Positions 51,981 to 61,981 of a DNA stretch of 64,000 nt are shown in pieces. Below the pieces are notes generated by a model. The model did not search any database. It was not told where the DNA came from and was given only the letters and a program-made list of their open reading frames with translations. This DNA is from Metapseudomonas resinovorans DSM 21078 (GTDB lineage Bacteria; Pseudomonadota; Gammaproteobacteria; Pseudomonadales; Pseudomonadaceae), in assembly GCF_000423545.1 (NCBI RefSeq), contig NZ_AUIE01000005.1, positions 186,001 through 250,000 on the forward strand, in the 5' to 3' direction. How positions within the stretch are numbered: the stretch's first letter is position 1; every line of letters begins with the position of its first letter. The position numbers and the translations under genes were made by a program.

Positions 51981-52096
51981 CACTGGCCTCGCGGCCAGCT
52001 GGATAAGCTGACAAGCCCAGATTTCGGACTCATCAGATTATCTCCTCATCAGGCTAATCACGGTTATTGACCCGGCAAATTGCCGGGTCTTTTTTT
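51981..52096 (+). ncRNA. prrF: PrrF iron-responsive small RNA
   Basis: A transcript of about 115 bases starts behind a Fur-controlled promoter with a hairpin (CTGGCC / GGCCAG near 51982-51998), contains the conserved pairing core (CAGATTATCTCCTCATCAGG, then CTAATCAC) and ends in a terminator (ACCCGGCAA / TTGCCGGGT plus seven T). PrrF RNAs are made when iron is scarce and, with Hfq, repress mRNAs for iron-using proteins such as sodB, sdh and acnA. In P. aeruginosa two copies lie in tandem; here one copy is visible, as in other pseudomonads, where the second lies elsewhere. The start site was inferred from the -10 position. Confidence 0.92.
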
Positions 52097-52228
52097 GGGT
52101 GCGATTTCTTGCCGGCGCCATTTGCAGAACGGGTGGCGCTCGTGGCCTGGATGCAATCCGGGGGCATTTCCTGGATTTCATCCAGGCTACTGTGCTGTGC
52201 AATCCCGTGGCATTGGCACTCATTTGAA

Positions 52229-52319
52229 GGGGCGAATTCATTCGCCATGCAGGCCGCAGGTCTGCCCATCGGACTTGCAGGGGGGCAGCTTCGCCGGCCT
52301 TGGCGATTGAAATCGCCCC
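52229..52319. repeat. 91-bp palindromic-arm repeat, copy A
   Basis: Left arm GGGGCGAATTCATTCGCC (52229-52246) and right arm GGCGATTGAAATCGCCCC (52302-52319) flank a 55-base core. The arms are near inverted copies of each other. The core, read backwards, closely matches the core of copy B at 57579-57661, so the two copies carry the core in opposite directions between like arms. It lies just beyond prrF and the DUF3422 gene. Confidence 0.75.
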
Positions 52320-52349
52320 TACAGCTCCCGGCGACTTCCGGTATTGGGA

Positions 52350-53579
52350 TCAATGCCCCTTGGCCTTCCTGATCCGCAGGAATATCCCGCCCAGGATCAG
52401 CACCACCACCGGCGTCGTCACCAGGATTGCGGTCTTCGCCGAGATATCCAGCCCGAGGGTGTGCAGGCCGCCGTAGAACAGCTTGAACAGGCTCAGCAGG
52501 TAGTAGCTGATGGCGATGATGGACAGGCCTTCGACCGCCCTCTGGATCTTGATCTGCGTATCGGCGCGGGCGTTCAGGCTGCGCAGGATTTCCGAGTTCT
52601 GCTCTTCCACTTCCACCTGCACCCGCGCCTGCAGCAGGTCGCCCAGGTTGGCGACGCTTTGTCCCAGGCGTACCAGACGCTGGTCAGTGGCGACGCAGTA
52701 ACGCACGGTGGGGCGGAAGCGGCGCTCGATGAACACGCCCAGACGCTGACAATCGCCGATGTGGGATTCGCGCAACTCGTTGATCCGCTCGAAGACGATC
52801 TGCGCGTAGGCTTCGGTGGCGCTGAAGCGCTGCCGGGTGCGTGCGGTGCTGCGCACGATGCGTGCGGAGAGGGCGGCGATATCGGCCGACAGCACCTTGG
52901 CGCTGCTCTTTCCCTCGGCGTTGCGGTCGGAAAGGCTGGTCAGCTCCTTGTCGTATTCCTTCAGCTGCAGGCTCACCGCCTGGGCTACCGGCAGGGTGAG
53001 GGAGGCCATCATGCGGTAGGTCTCGATCTCCAGCAGGCGGCGGATCATCCGGCCGAGGCGATACGCATTGAGCCGGCGGTTGACCAGCAGGATGCGGTTC
53101 ACCCCGTCTTCAGTCAGGCGAAAGTCGGACCAGGCGATCGCATCGCCACCGCCCAGGGTGGAGCCTGAAGGGTCCTTGAAACCATAGGCTGACGTCTCGC
53201 CGGCCCAGTTCGTCTCGGACTCCACCAGCACCTGGTCGGCGTTGATCAGCAGGTGACGGTAGTCGGCCACCAGGCTTTCCAGTTCGGCAGGTAGCGGTGG
53301 CCAGAAGGCGTCGCCCGGTGTGCGCGGTACCACCAGCGTCAGGGTGAAGAACTCGGTGTGGCGTTCCCATTTCAGGGTGTTCTCGCCCATCCGCAGCAGA
53401 CCCTGGGAGCCGTTGCTCGCCAGCGGTGCGTCGGTGACCTGGTTGAGCCTCTCTACCAGGGCGTCGCAGACGTCCTCGGCATCGGCGAAGGCGAAGTGAT
53501 AGACGTGGGCCGGATCACGGAAGTAGATCGACGGACGCGAGTGCAGCTCGTTGTGCAGGGCTTTGCGTAGTGGATGCAT
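52350..53579 (-). CDS. DUF3422 family membrane protein
   Basis: The 409-residue protein begins MHPLRKALHNELHSRPSIYF, the signature start of DUF3422 (HxLRxxLxxELHARP). Two C-terminal helices (about 350-370 and 385-403, around LSIIAISYYLLSLFKLFY and AILVTTPVVVLILGGIFL) anchor it, with a large N-terminal domain in the cytosol and a basic end (RIRKAKGH). The middle contains long helices (SVANLGDLLQARVQVEVEEQNSEI). The family has no established function. It stands alone between prrF and the chemoreceptor gene. Confidence 0.9.
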   Translation of the reverse strand: MHPLRKALHNELHSRPSIYFRDPAHVYHFAFADAEDVCDALVERLNQVTDAPLASNGSQGLLRMGENTLKWERHTEFFTLTLVVPRTPGDAFWPPLPAELESLVADYRHLLINADQVLVESETNWAGETSAYGFKDPSGSTLGGGDAIAWSDFRLTEDGVNRILLVNRRLNAYRLGRMIRRLLEIETYRMMASLTLPVAQAVSLQLKEYDKELTSLSDRNAEGKSSAKVLSADIAALSARIVRSTARTRQRFSATEAYAQIVFERINELRESHIGDCQRLGVFIERRFRPTVRYCVATDQRLVRLGQSVANLGDLLQARVQVEVEEQNSEILRSLNARADTQIKIQRAVEGLSIIAISYYLLSLFKLFYGGLHTLGLDISAKTAILVTTPVVVLILGGIFLRIRKAKGH

Positions 53580-53760
53580 GGAGACTTCTGCGGGCAGGGA
53601 GGTTTTCTTCGATGACGCGGCCCACCTGTGGGGCGGTCACACCCGAGAAGAAGTTGTGACGGGAGTGCCACCGACCCGTCAGGGCGGGTAGCCCTTCAGG
53701 CCGGTGGCGACGGGGAGTGGCAGCCGGGCTGCCTGACGACGCGCCGGGGTCTTGTGGACC

Positions 53761-55905
53761 TCAGGCACGAAACTGCTGCATCAGCCCTTGCTGATGATTG
53801 GCCAGTTCATTGAGTTGGCGACTGACCTGGGCCGACTGCTCGGCCTGGCCGGACAGCGACTCGGTCACGTCGCGGATGGCCTCGACGTTGCGATTGATTT
53901 CATCTGCGACGCTGCTTTGCTCCTCGGCGGCACTGGCGATCTGCAAATTCATTTCGGTGATCAGGTTTACGGCGTCGCTGATGCGCTCCAGGGCGGCTAC
54001 AGCTTGCTGCACCTGGCTGACGTTCTCCTGCGCCAGGCCATGGCTGCCCTGCATGGCCTGGGTCACATCGCGGGTGCCGTTCTGCAGGTTGTCGATCACC
54101 TGGCGAATCTCTTCCACGGAGTCCTGGGTGCGCCGCGCCAGGCTGCGCACCTCATCGGCAACCACGGCGAAGCCGCGCCCGGCATCGCCCGCTCGGGCCG
54201 CCTCGATGGCGGCATTGAGGGCGAGCAGGTTGGTCTGTCCGGCAATGGAGAGAATGACCTCCAGCACCGAACCGATCTGCTCGCTGCTCTGCGCCAGCGT
54301 CTGCAGTTGAGCCATGGCCTCGCTCATGTCCCGCGCCTGGGCATGGATGGCGCGGGTGGTGAGGCTGATCACCTGCAAGCCTTCGCGGCTGGCCTGGTCA
54401 GCGTGGCGTGCGGCATCGGCGGCCTGGGCAGCGCTCTGGGCCGAGGCGTTGGCGGTGGCGGACATTTCGTGCAGCGCGGTGGCCACCTGATCGATCTCGC
54501 GAAACTGCTGCTGCATACCTTCACTGGTCTGGCGGGCGATCAGGGCCGACTGGTCGGCCGTCTCACGAGCATTGCGCACCGAACCCTGCACCTTGGCGAT
54601 CACCGGCTGCAGCTTGTCGAGGAAGCGATTGAAGGCCAGCGCCAGGCGGCCCAGCTCGTCGTTTCGGGTGTAGGTCAGACGACGGGTGAGGTCGCCTTCG
54701 CCGTCGGCGATGCCTTCCAGCATGGCGGCCAGGCGCAGCAAGGGGCGGGTTACGCCACGGGCGGCCAGCCAGATCAGCGCGACACCGAGCAGAGCGGCGA
54801 CCGAACCCAGGGCGAACTCCAGTGCTGAGCTTTGCAGGCGCTCGTCATCCATTTGCACTTTCAGGGCTTCGGCAGGGGCCAGCAGCACCGATTGCGGCAC
54901 GCCCAGCAACACGCCCCAGGGCTTGGCGCCGGCAATGGGGGCGAGGGGTTCCAGCACGCTGATCTGCCCCTGGTCGATAAAGGCGTGGGGCTCGCTGCGG
55001 CCGAGAAAGTCGAGGACTTCGGCGGCCTGGTCTGGCAGCACCACCTGCAGGCGCTTGCCGAGCTGGCCGGCATCCTGGCTATGGCCGGCGACCACGCCGG
55101 ATGGGCTGACGATGCTGACGCGGCCGTTTCCCTCATAGAGTTCGCGGCTGCCGGCCAGGGCGTCCTGTTGCAGGCTGTCGAGGCTGATGTCCAGGCCGAT
55201 CACGGCCACTACCTTGCCGTTCTCCAACAGCGGGAAGGCGACGCTGGTGACCAGCTTGCGGCTGCCCGAAGACTCGTCGAAGTAGGGTTCCAGCAAGCAC
55301 AGCTGCCCGCTGTCGCGCGGGCAGGTGAAGAAGGCGTTGAAGGGGGCGCCGCTGGGGCCGGGGGAGGTGTCCGACAGCAGTTTTTCGTCGCCCGGCACCG
55401 CCTGCAATTCACCGGGTTTCGCCTGCAGCCAATAGAGGGCGAAGCGTCCGGCATCGTTGCTGCCGAGGTCGCCGCGACCACGGAAGTCGCTATCGCGCCC
55501 ATCGAGGGCATCAGGCTGGAAGATCAGGAACAGGCCAAGCAGATCAGCGCGCTGCTCCACGGCCTTGCGCAGTTCACCGGCCAGTTCGGCCCGCAGGGCT
55601 TCGGCGCTCATTTCGCCTCGGGCGGCGCGTTCGCGCAGGTAGAGCAGGTGCCGCGCCAGGCCCAGCCCGTATTCGTGGGTGCGGGTGAAGCTGCGCTGGA
55701 TCTGCAGCGCCTGCACCTTGCCCTGCGCTTGCAGGTTGAGGCGCGCGGCTTCGGCCAGCATGCGCTCGCTGGAATCCTTGACTCGCTCGGTACTGGTGCG
55801 GGTCTGGTAGAGCGACAGGCCGACCAGCAGGCCCACCACCAGGATCAGGCAGAGGCTCGCCAGCAGGGTGATCTTGCTTTGGATGCTGAGGCTAGGGCTG
55901 GACAT
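53761..55905 (-). CDS. Methyl-accepting chemotaxis protein with dCache sensor domain
   Basis: The 714-residue receptor has a first membrane helix (ITLLASLCLILVVGLLVGLSL, about 12-32), a periplasmic double-Cache sensor of roughly 310 residues (with DPDALDGRDSDF-like text, FNAFFTCPRDSGQLCLLEPYFD and VVAVIGLDISLDSLQ), a second helix near 365-385, HAMP (GVTRPLLRLAAMLEGIADGEGDLTRRL in parts) and a full signalling domain with [19 protein letters not shown]. Size and layout are like P. aeruginosa TlpQ. Only 47 bases separate it from the porin gene upstream, so it may be transcribed with the phenylacetate genes. The ligand is unproven. Confidence 0.9.
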   Translation of the reverse strand: MSSPSLSIQSKITLLASLCLILVVGLLVGLSLYQTRTSTERVKDSSERMLAEAARLNLQAQGKVQALQIQRSFTRTHEYGLGLARHLLYLRERAARGEMSAEALRAELAGELRKAVEQRADLLGLFLIFQPDALDGRDSDFRGRGDLGSNDAGRFALYWLQAKPGELQAVPGDEKLLSDTSPGPSGAPFNAFFTCPRDSGQLCLLEPYFDESSGSRKLVTSVAFPLLENGKVVAVIGLDISLDSLQQDALAGSRELYEGNGRVSIVSPSGVVAGHSQDAGQLGKRLQVVLPDQAAEVLDFLGRSEPHAFIDQGQISVLEPLAPIAGAKPWGVLLGVPQSVLLAPAEALKVQMDDERLQSSALEFALGSVAALLGVALIWLAARGVTRPLLRLAAMLEGIADGEGDLTRRLTYTRNDELGRLALAFNRFLDKLQPVIAKVQGSVRNARETADQSALIARQTSEGMQQQFREIDQVATALHEMSATANASAQSAAQAADAARHADQASREGLQVISLTTRAIHAQARDMSEAMAQLQTLAQSSEQIGSVLEVILSIAGQTNLLALNAAIEAARAGDAGRGFAVVADEVRSLARRTQDSVEEIRQVIDNLQNGTRDVTQAMQGSHGLAQENVSQVQQAVAALERISDAVNLITEMNLQIASAAEEQSSVADEINRNVEAIRDVTESLSGQAEQSAQVSRQLNELANHQQGLMQQFRA

Positions 55906-55952
55906 GGACGCGGTCGCTTGGAGAAGCCGGGGCGTTGCCGCCCCGGATGGAT

Positions 55953-57278
55953 TCAGAAGACGGTGACGAACACCAGTTGGCTGTAGAGGTTGCTGTCGTC
56001 GCCACCGAGCTGGGTGCCGCCTTCGTCCGCACTGCGGTCAGGCTTGTAAAGGCCGACCACGGGCATGACGATCAGGTTTTCACTCACCGCCCATTCGGCG
56101 TAGAGGTCCACCTCGCTGCCATCGAAGTTGCCCAGGTCGCGATCCAGGGTGTTGAAGTCGAACCACAGCGCGCCAAGGCTCAGGTTCTCCAGCGGCGTCA
56201 CCTTGAAGGCAACGTGGTGGACCTGGGTGTTGGAGTTGAACGGGCCGGCGTAGTTGCCCGCTACCTCGCCCTGGAACCAGGTGCCGTAGCCACGGCTGAA
56301 GCCGGTGAACAGCGGGTCGTAACCCTCCGAGAAGCGGCTGTAGCGGTAGTTCACGCTCGGGCTCCAGGCCACGTCGGAGAAGGTCCAGCCGGCTTCCAGG
56401 TACCAGGCGTTCTCGTCGTCGACGTTTTTCTTGTCCTGCCAGGCGTACTCGCCTGAGAGGAACAGGTTCTCCACCCCGGCATTGCCCTGGCCGCGCAGGC
56501 TGTAGGTCTTCATGCCGTCGCGTTCGGCCTGGAAGGGCGAGGCGAACTCTTCATCGATATCGCGGATATCGATGGCCGTCAGGCCCAGGGTGCCGGCCTC
56601 GGATACGTGCTCCAGGGTGCCCACCAGCAGCTCGGGCTTGGCTTGGGCGCGGTTGTCGGATTTCAGCCACATCAGGTCGCCGCGCAGGCCGTCCTTGCCG
56701 CCGAGGCGCAGGATGGCGGTCTGGTCGAACGCCTTGCGTGCCGCCAGCCAGTAGGCACCGCCACGGTTGAACTCGCCATCGGCAAGACCTTTGCCGAGGT
56801 TGAGGGCATCGCCATTGATGAGGAAGCCGTCGCCGACCATGACGTTCTGGCGGCCGAAGGAGAAGTCCACACCGTCTTCGCCCAGGGCCTCGAACAACTG
56901 GCCGGAGCGCCAGCCGAGGTAGGCGTCTTCGATCTTGGTGGTGCGCTCGGAGCCATCAGTGAAGCCAGCCGCGTCGCCGTCACCCCAGGTGCCGGAGCTG
57001 AGCAGGTTGAAGGCGCCATAGCTGGTGCCGGCCCCCGCCAGCCCCTGGTCGAAGCTGATGCCGTACTTGGCATAGCCCTCGCGCCAGGACGACGACCCTT
57101 CGCTCTTCGAGCCAGCGACGGCGTAGTTTTCCTGGCTGTGGAAGAAGCCGTACACGGCCTCCAGGGTGGCGTTCAGGCGGGTGTCTTCGTCGGCGTAAAG
57201 CTCATAGGCACCCGCGTGGGTAGCGGCACCCACCAGCAGCGCCAGGGTGGAAAGTCGGAACAGGTTCGACCGGGACAT
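55953..57278 (-). CDS. Outer-membrane porin of the phenylacetate cluster (PaaM/PhaK candidate)
   Basis: The 441-residue precursor has a signal peptide (ending THAGAYELYADEDT) and about 420 residues of beta strands with long loops, ending in the terminal phenylalanine QLVFVTVF. Segments such as DAYLGWRSGQLFEALGEDGVDFSFGRQNVMVGDGF and NYRYSRFSEGYDPLFTGFSRGYGTWFQGEV resemble alginate-export-type and OprD-like substrate-specific porins. P. putida has a phenylacetate porin, PhaK/PaaM, in the same cluster next to the permease gene. AAGGA lies 9 bases upstream of the ATG. The phenylacetate role is inferred from position. Confidence 0.8.
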   Translation of the reverse strand: MSRSNLFRLSTLALLVGAATHAGAYELYADEDTRLNATLEAVYGFFHSQENYAVAGSKSEGSSSWREGYAKYGISFDQGLAGAGTSYGAFNLLSSGTWGDGDAAGFTDGSERTTKIEDAYLGWRSGQLFEALGEDGVDFSFGRQNVMVGDGFLINGDALNLGKGLADGEFNRGGAYWLAARKAFDQTAILRLGGKDGLRGDLMWLKSDNRAQAKPELLVGTLEHVSEAGTLGLTAIDIRDIDEEFASPFQAERDGMKTYSLRGQGNAGVENLFLSGEYAWQDKKNVDDENAWYLEAGWTFSDVAWSPSVNYRYSRFSEGYDPLFTGFSRGYGTWFQGEVAGNYAGPFNSNTQVHHVAFKVTPLENLSLGALWFDFNTLDRDLGNFDGSEVDLYAEWAVSENLIVMPVVGLYKPDRSADEGGTQLGGDDSNLYSQLVFVTVF

Positions 57279-57412
57279 GGCAAGGCTTCCTTCTTCTTGG
57301 TATTGGCAGCGGAGCGTTTCTGCGACCGGATACTAAGGAGTTGCCGTGCACTGGCCTTGTGCCTGCTTGCCAAGGGCTTGATGCTGCGTGCCAGATTCGG
57401 GGGCTGTGCGTT

Positions 57413-57433
57413 GTAGGGGTGAATTCATTCGCT
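57413..57433. repeat. Solitary arm of the GGGGCGAATTCATTCGCC repeat
   Basis: GGGGTGAATTCATTCGCTA matches the left arm of the 91-bp repeat with two changes. No core or right arm follows; the next element is a different REP. Confidence 0.5.
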
Positions 57434-57482
57434 ATGTCTGCGTTAGCAGTTGCGAGAGATTCACCATCGGGCCAAGAGCCTT

Positions 57483-57537
57483 GTAGGAGCTGGCTTGCCA
57501 GCGAAACGGAGCCATTCGCTGGCAAGCCAGCTCCTAC
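57483..57537. repeat. REP pair: 23-bp perfect inverted repeat
   Basis: GTAGGAGCTGGCTTGCCAGC plus GAA (57483-57505) and its exact reverse complement (57515-57537) are separated by 9 bases. Each arm is a Pseudomonas REP element of the GTAGGAGCGGGCTTGCCCGC type. Such back-to-back REPs are bound or moved by REP-associated transposases elsewhere in the genus. Confidence 0.85.
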
Positions 57538-57578
57538 GGGCAAAGCAGCTGCTTGCAACACGTTATGCAGACAGAACC

Positions 57579-57661
57579 AATTCATTCGCCAAGGGCGGCG
57601 CAGCTGCCCCGCTGTCTTGCACTGGCGGACCTGCGGTCCGCTTGGCGATTGAAATCGCCCC
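57579..57661. repeat. Palindromic-arm repeat, copy B (core inverted relative to copy A)
   Basis: AATTCATTCGCC (57579-57590, shortened left arm) and GGCGATTGAAATCGCCCC (57644-57661) flank a 53-base core starting AAGGGCGGCGCAGCTGCCCC. This core aligns well with the reverse complement of the core of copy A at 52229-52319. It lies between the porin gene and paaZ. Confidence 0.75.
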
Positions 57662-57688
57662 TACAGAACGCGAATCGTCCGAGCAGGC

Positions 57689-57713
57689 AAAAAAAACCGG
57701 CCCTAAGGCCGGT
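57689..57713 (-). terminator. Terminator of paaZ
   Basis: On the minus strand ACCGGCCTTAGGGCCGGT is followed by seven to eight T. It lies 34 bases past the paaZ stop and divides the enzyme genes from the porin and chemoreceptor genes. Confidence 0.88.
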
Positions 57714-57746
57714 CGTAATCTCACGCAGCGACTCGGTTCACATGGC

Positions 57747-59798
<2,052 letters not shown>

Positions 59799-59838
59799 CG
59801 GATGTTCTCTGCGGAGTAAGTAGGTGAAAGGGGCGCAC

Positions 59839-61485
59839 TCAATGGCGCGCGGCGCCGGCTGCGCCGATTCCGGTCATGGAACGGATGAACTGCGCCAGGT
59901 AGCGGCCACGTTCTTCCCTGGCACGCTCGGAGGCATCGGTCACCGAGAGCAGCCAGGCACTGAAGAAGGCCATGCCCATGGAGAACAGCGCCGGGTTGGA
60001 GTACGGGAAAAGCGCCGTGTCGTGATGCAGCACGTTGACCCAGACGGCCGGGCTCAACACCAGCAGGACGATGGCGGACAGCAGGCCCATCACGCTGCCG
60101 GCCACGGCGCCACGGGTGGTGAGGCCCTTCCAGAACATGGAGAGGAACAGCACCGGGAAGTTGACCGATGCGGCGATGGCCAGCACCAGGCCGGAAAGGA
60201 AGGCAATGTTCTGCGACTCGAACAACAGGCCGAGGATTACCGCCAGCGCGCCGATGCAGAGGGTGGCGATGCGCGACACGCGCATTTCCTCGCGCTCGCT
60301 GGCGCGGCCCTTGCGGATCACACAGGCATACAGGTCGTGAGAGACGGCCGAGGCGCCGGACAGTGCCAGGCCAGCGACCACCGCTAGGATGGTGGCGAAG
60401 GCCACGGCGGAGATGAAACCGAGGAACAGGCTGCCGCCCACCGCGTGGGACAGGTGCACCGCGACCATGTTGCCGCCGCCGATGATGGCGCCGGCCGCGT
60501 CGCGGAATTCCGGGTTGGTGCCGACCATCACGATGGAGCCGAAGCCGACCACGATCAGCAGCAGGTAGAAGTAGCCGATGAAGCCGGTGGCGTAGAAGAC
60601 CGACTTGCGGGCTTCCTTGGCATCGCTGACGGTGAAGAAGCGCATCAGGATGTGCGGCAGGCCGGCGGTGCCGAACATCATGCCCAGCCCCAGGGAAATG
60701 GCGTCGATGGGGTTCGACAGCAACCCGCCCGGCGCCATGATGGCGGTGCCCTTGGCGTGTACCGAGGTGGCGGCGGCGAACATGGACTCCACGCTGAAGC
60801 CGAAGTGCTTGAGCACCATGAACGCCATGAAGCTGGTGCCCGAAAGCAGCAGCACGGCCTTGATGATCTGCACCCAGGTGGTGGCCAGCATGCCGCCGAA
60901 GGTCACGTAGCAGACCATCAGCACGCCCACCAGCATCACGGCCTGGGTGTAGGAGAGGCCGAACAGCAGTTCGATCAGCTTGCCGGCGCCGACCATCTGC
61001 GCCACCAGGTACATCAGCGCCACGGTCAGGGTGCCGAAGGCGGCGGTGATGCGAATCGGGGTCTGCTCCAGGCGATAGGACACCACATCGGCGAAGGTGT
61101 ACTTGCCGAGGTTGCGCAGGCGTTCGGCGATCAGGAACAGGATGATCGGCCAGCCGGCGAGCACGCCCAGGGCGTAGAGCAGGCCGTCGTAGCCGTTCAT
61201 GAACATCATCGCGGAGATGCCGAGGAAGGACGCTGCGCTGATCATGTCGCCGGCAATCGCCAGGCCGTTCTGGAAGCCGGTGAGACCGCCGCCTGCGGTA
61301 TAGAAGTCGGCGGTCGAACGGGTACGCAGGGCGGCCCAGCGGGTGATGCCGAGGGTGAAGAGCACGAACGCCAGGAACATGTAGATGGCGTTCCAGTTCA
61401 GCGGACGCGCGGCTGCATCGGCGGCGAAGGCGCTTTCCGTGACCAGCAGACCGCCGGTAAGCAGCAGGGAGGCGAGGGCTTTCAT
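59839..61485 (-). CDS. Solute:sodium symporter, ActP/PaaL type (probable phenylacetate or acetate permease)
   Basis: The 548-residue transporter starts [21 protein letters not shown], a cleavable signal followed by 13 helices typical of ActP. Family motifs include [36 protein letters not shown] (in parts) and YFRLEQTP-type loops. Family members take up acetate, glycolate or phenylacetate with sodium. PaaL of P. putida is the phenylacetate permease and lies in the same position between paaE and paaZ. I chose ATG 61485, which overlaps the DUF485 stop (ATGA); a GTG nine bases earlier is adjacent to the AGGAG site and less likely. Substrate comes from context. Confidence 0.9.
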   Translation of the reverse strand: MKALASLLLTGGLLVTESAFAADAAARPLNWNAIYMFLAFVLFTLGITRWAALRTRSTADFYTAGGGLTGFQNGLAIAGDMISAASFLGISAMMFMNGYDGLLYALGVLAGWPIILFLIAERLRNLGKYTFADVVSYRLEQTPIRITAAFGTLTVALMYLVAQMVGAGKLIELLFGLSYTQAVMLVGVLMVCYVTFGGMLATTWVQIIKAVLLLSGTSFMAFMVLKHFGFSVESMFAAATSVHAKGTAIMAPGGLLSNPIDAISLGLGMMFGTAGLPHILMRFFTVSDAKEARKSVFYATGFIGYFYLLLIVVGFGSIVMVGTNPEFRDAAGAIIGGGNMVAVHLSHAVGGSLFLGFISAVAFATILAVVAGLALSGASAVSHDLYACVIRKGRASEREEMRVSRIATLCIGALAVILGLLFESQNIAFLSGLVLAIAASVNFPVLFLSMFWKGLTTRGAVAGSVMGLLSAIVLLVLSPAVWVNVLHHDTALFPYSNPALFSMGMAFFSAWLLSVTDASERAREERGRYLAQFIRSMTGIGAAGAARH

Positions 61486-61790
61486 TGGCTGCACTCCTGC
61501 TTGAGCTTGTCGTTCAACGGATCGAGCTGGCTGTTGGTGCGCTTGACGTAGATGCCGGTCAGCGCAAAGGAAAGCAGGATGATGACCACGCCGACCAGCA
61601 TGCCCACGCTGGTGACACCACCATTGAGCGATTGGCCGAGTACGCCAGGGGCGAAGGCCACCAGCAGCACGAAGCCGTAGTAGATGGCCAGCATGGCGGC
61701 GGTCAGGGACCAGGTCAGGCGCTGCTTGCGACGGACCAGCTGGATGAAATCCGGATGCTGCCGGATGCGATCGAGGTCGTGCGGGGTCAT
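61482..61790 (-). CDS. DUF485 membrane protein (YjcH-like) coupled to the symporter
   Basis: The 102-residue protein starts [29 protein letters not shown] and has two membrane helices (about 30-50 and 60-83) followed by the [16 protein letters not shown] end typical of DUF485. In E. coli yjcH precedes actP, and such pairs are general. The ATG follows AGAGAG by 6 bases. Stop and symporter start overlap by three bases. It probably helps insertion or regulation of the symporter; this is an inference from the fixed pairing. Confidence 0.92.
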   Translation of the reverse strand: MTPHDLDRIRQHPDFIQLVRRKQRLTWSLTAAMLAIYYGFVLLVAFAPGVLGQSLNGGVTSVGMLVGVVIILLSFALTGIYVKRTNSQLDPLNDKLKQECSQ

Positions 61791-61895
61791 GGTTGCTCTC
61801 TCTTTTTGTGTTTGTCGAGGCGCCCGTTCAACGGCCGACGGCAAGGCTGCTTGTGTCGAACGGGGTACTGCGGGTGCTGCTTTTTTGTCTTTTTC

Positions 61896-61957
61896 GGTGG
61901 GCTGAAGCCCACCCTACGATTTGGCACGGTTGGCTGTAGGGTGGGCTTCAGCCCACC
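61896..61957. repeat. Inverted repeat pair GGTGGGCTGAAGCCCACCCTAC
   Basis: A 22-base arm (61896-61917) and its exact reverse complement (61936-61957) are separated by 18 bases. Each arm also holds the hairpin GTGGGCTGAAGCCCAC. The pair lies between paaE and the DUF485 gene, so it may shorten or stabilise the mRNA inside the paa operon. Confidence 0.8.
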
Positions 61958-61981
61958 AAACAACGTTCCACCTACGCATCG

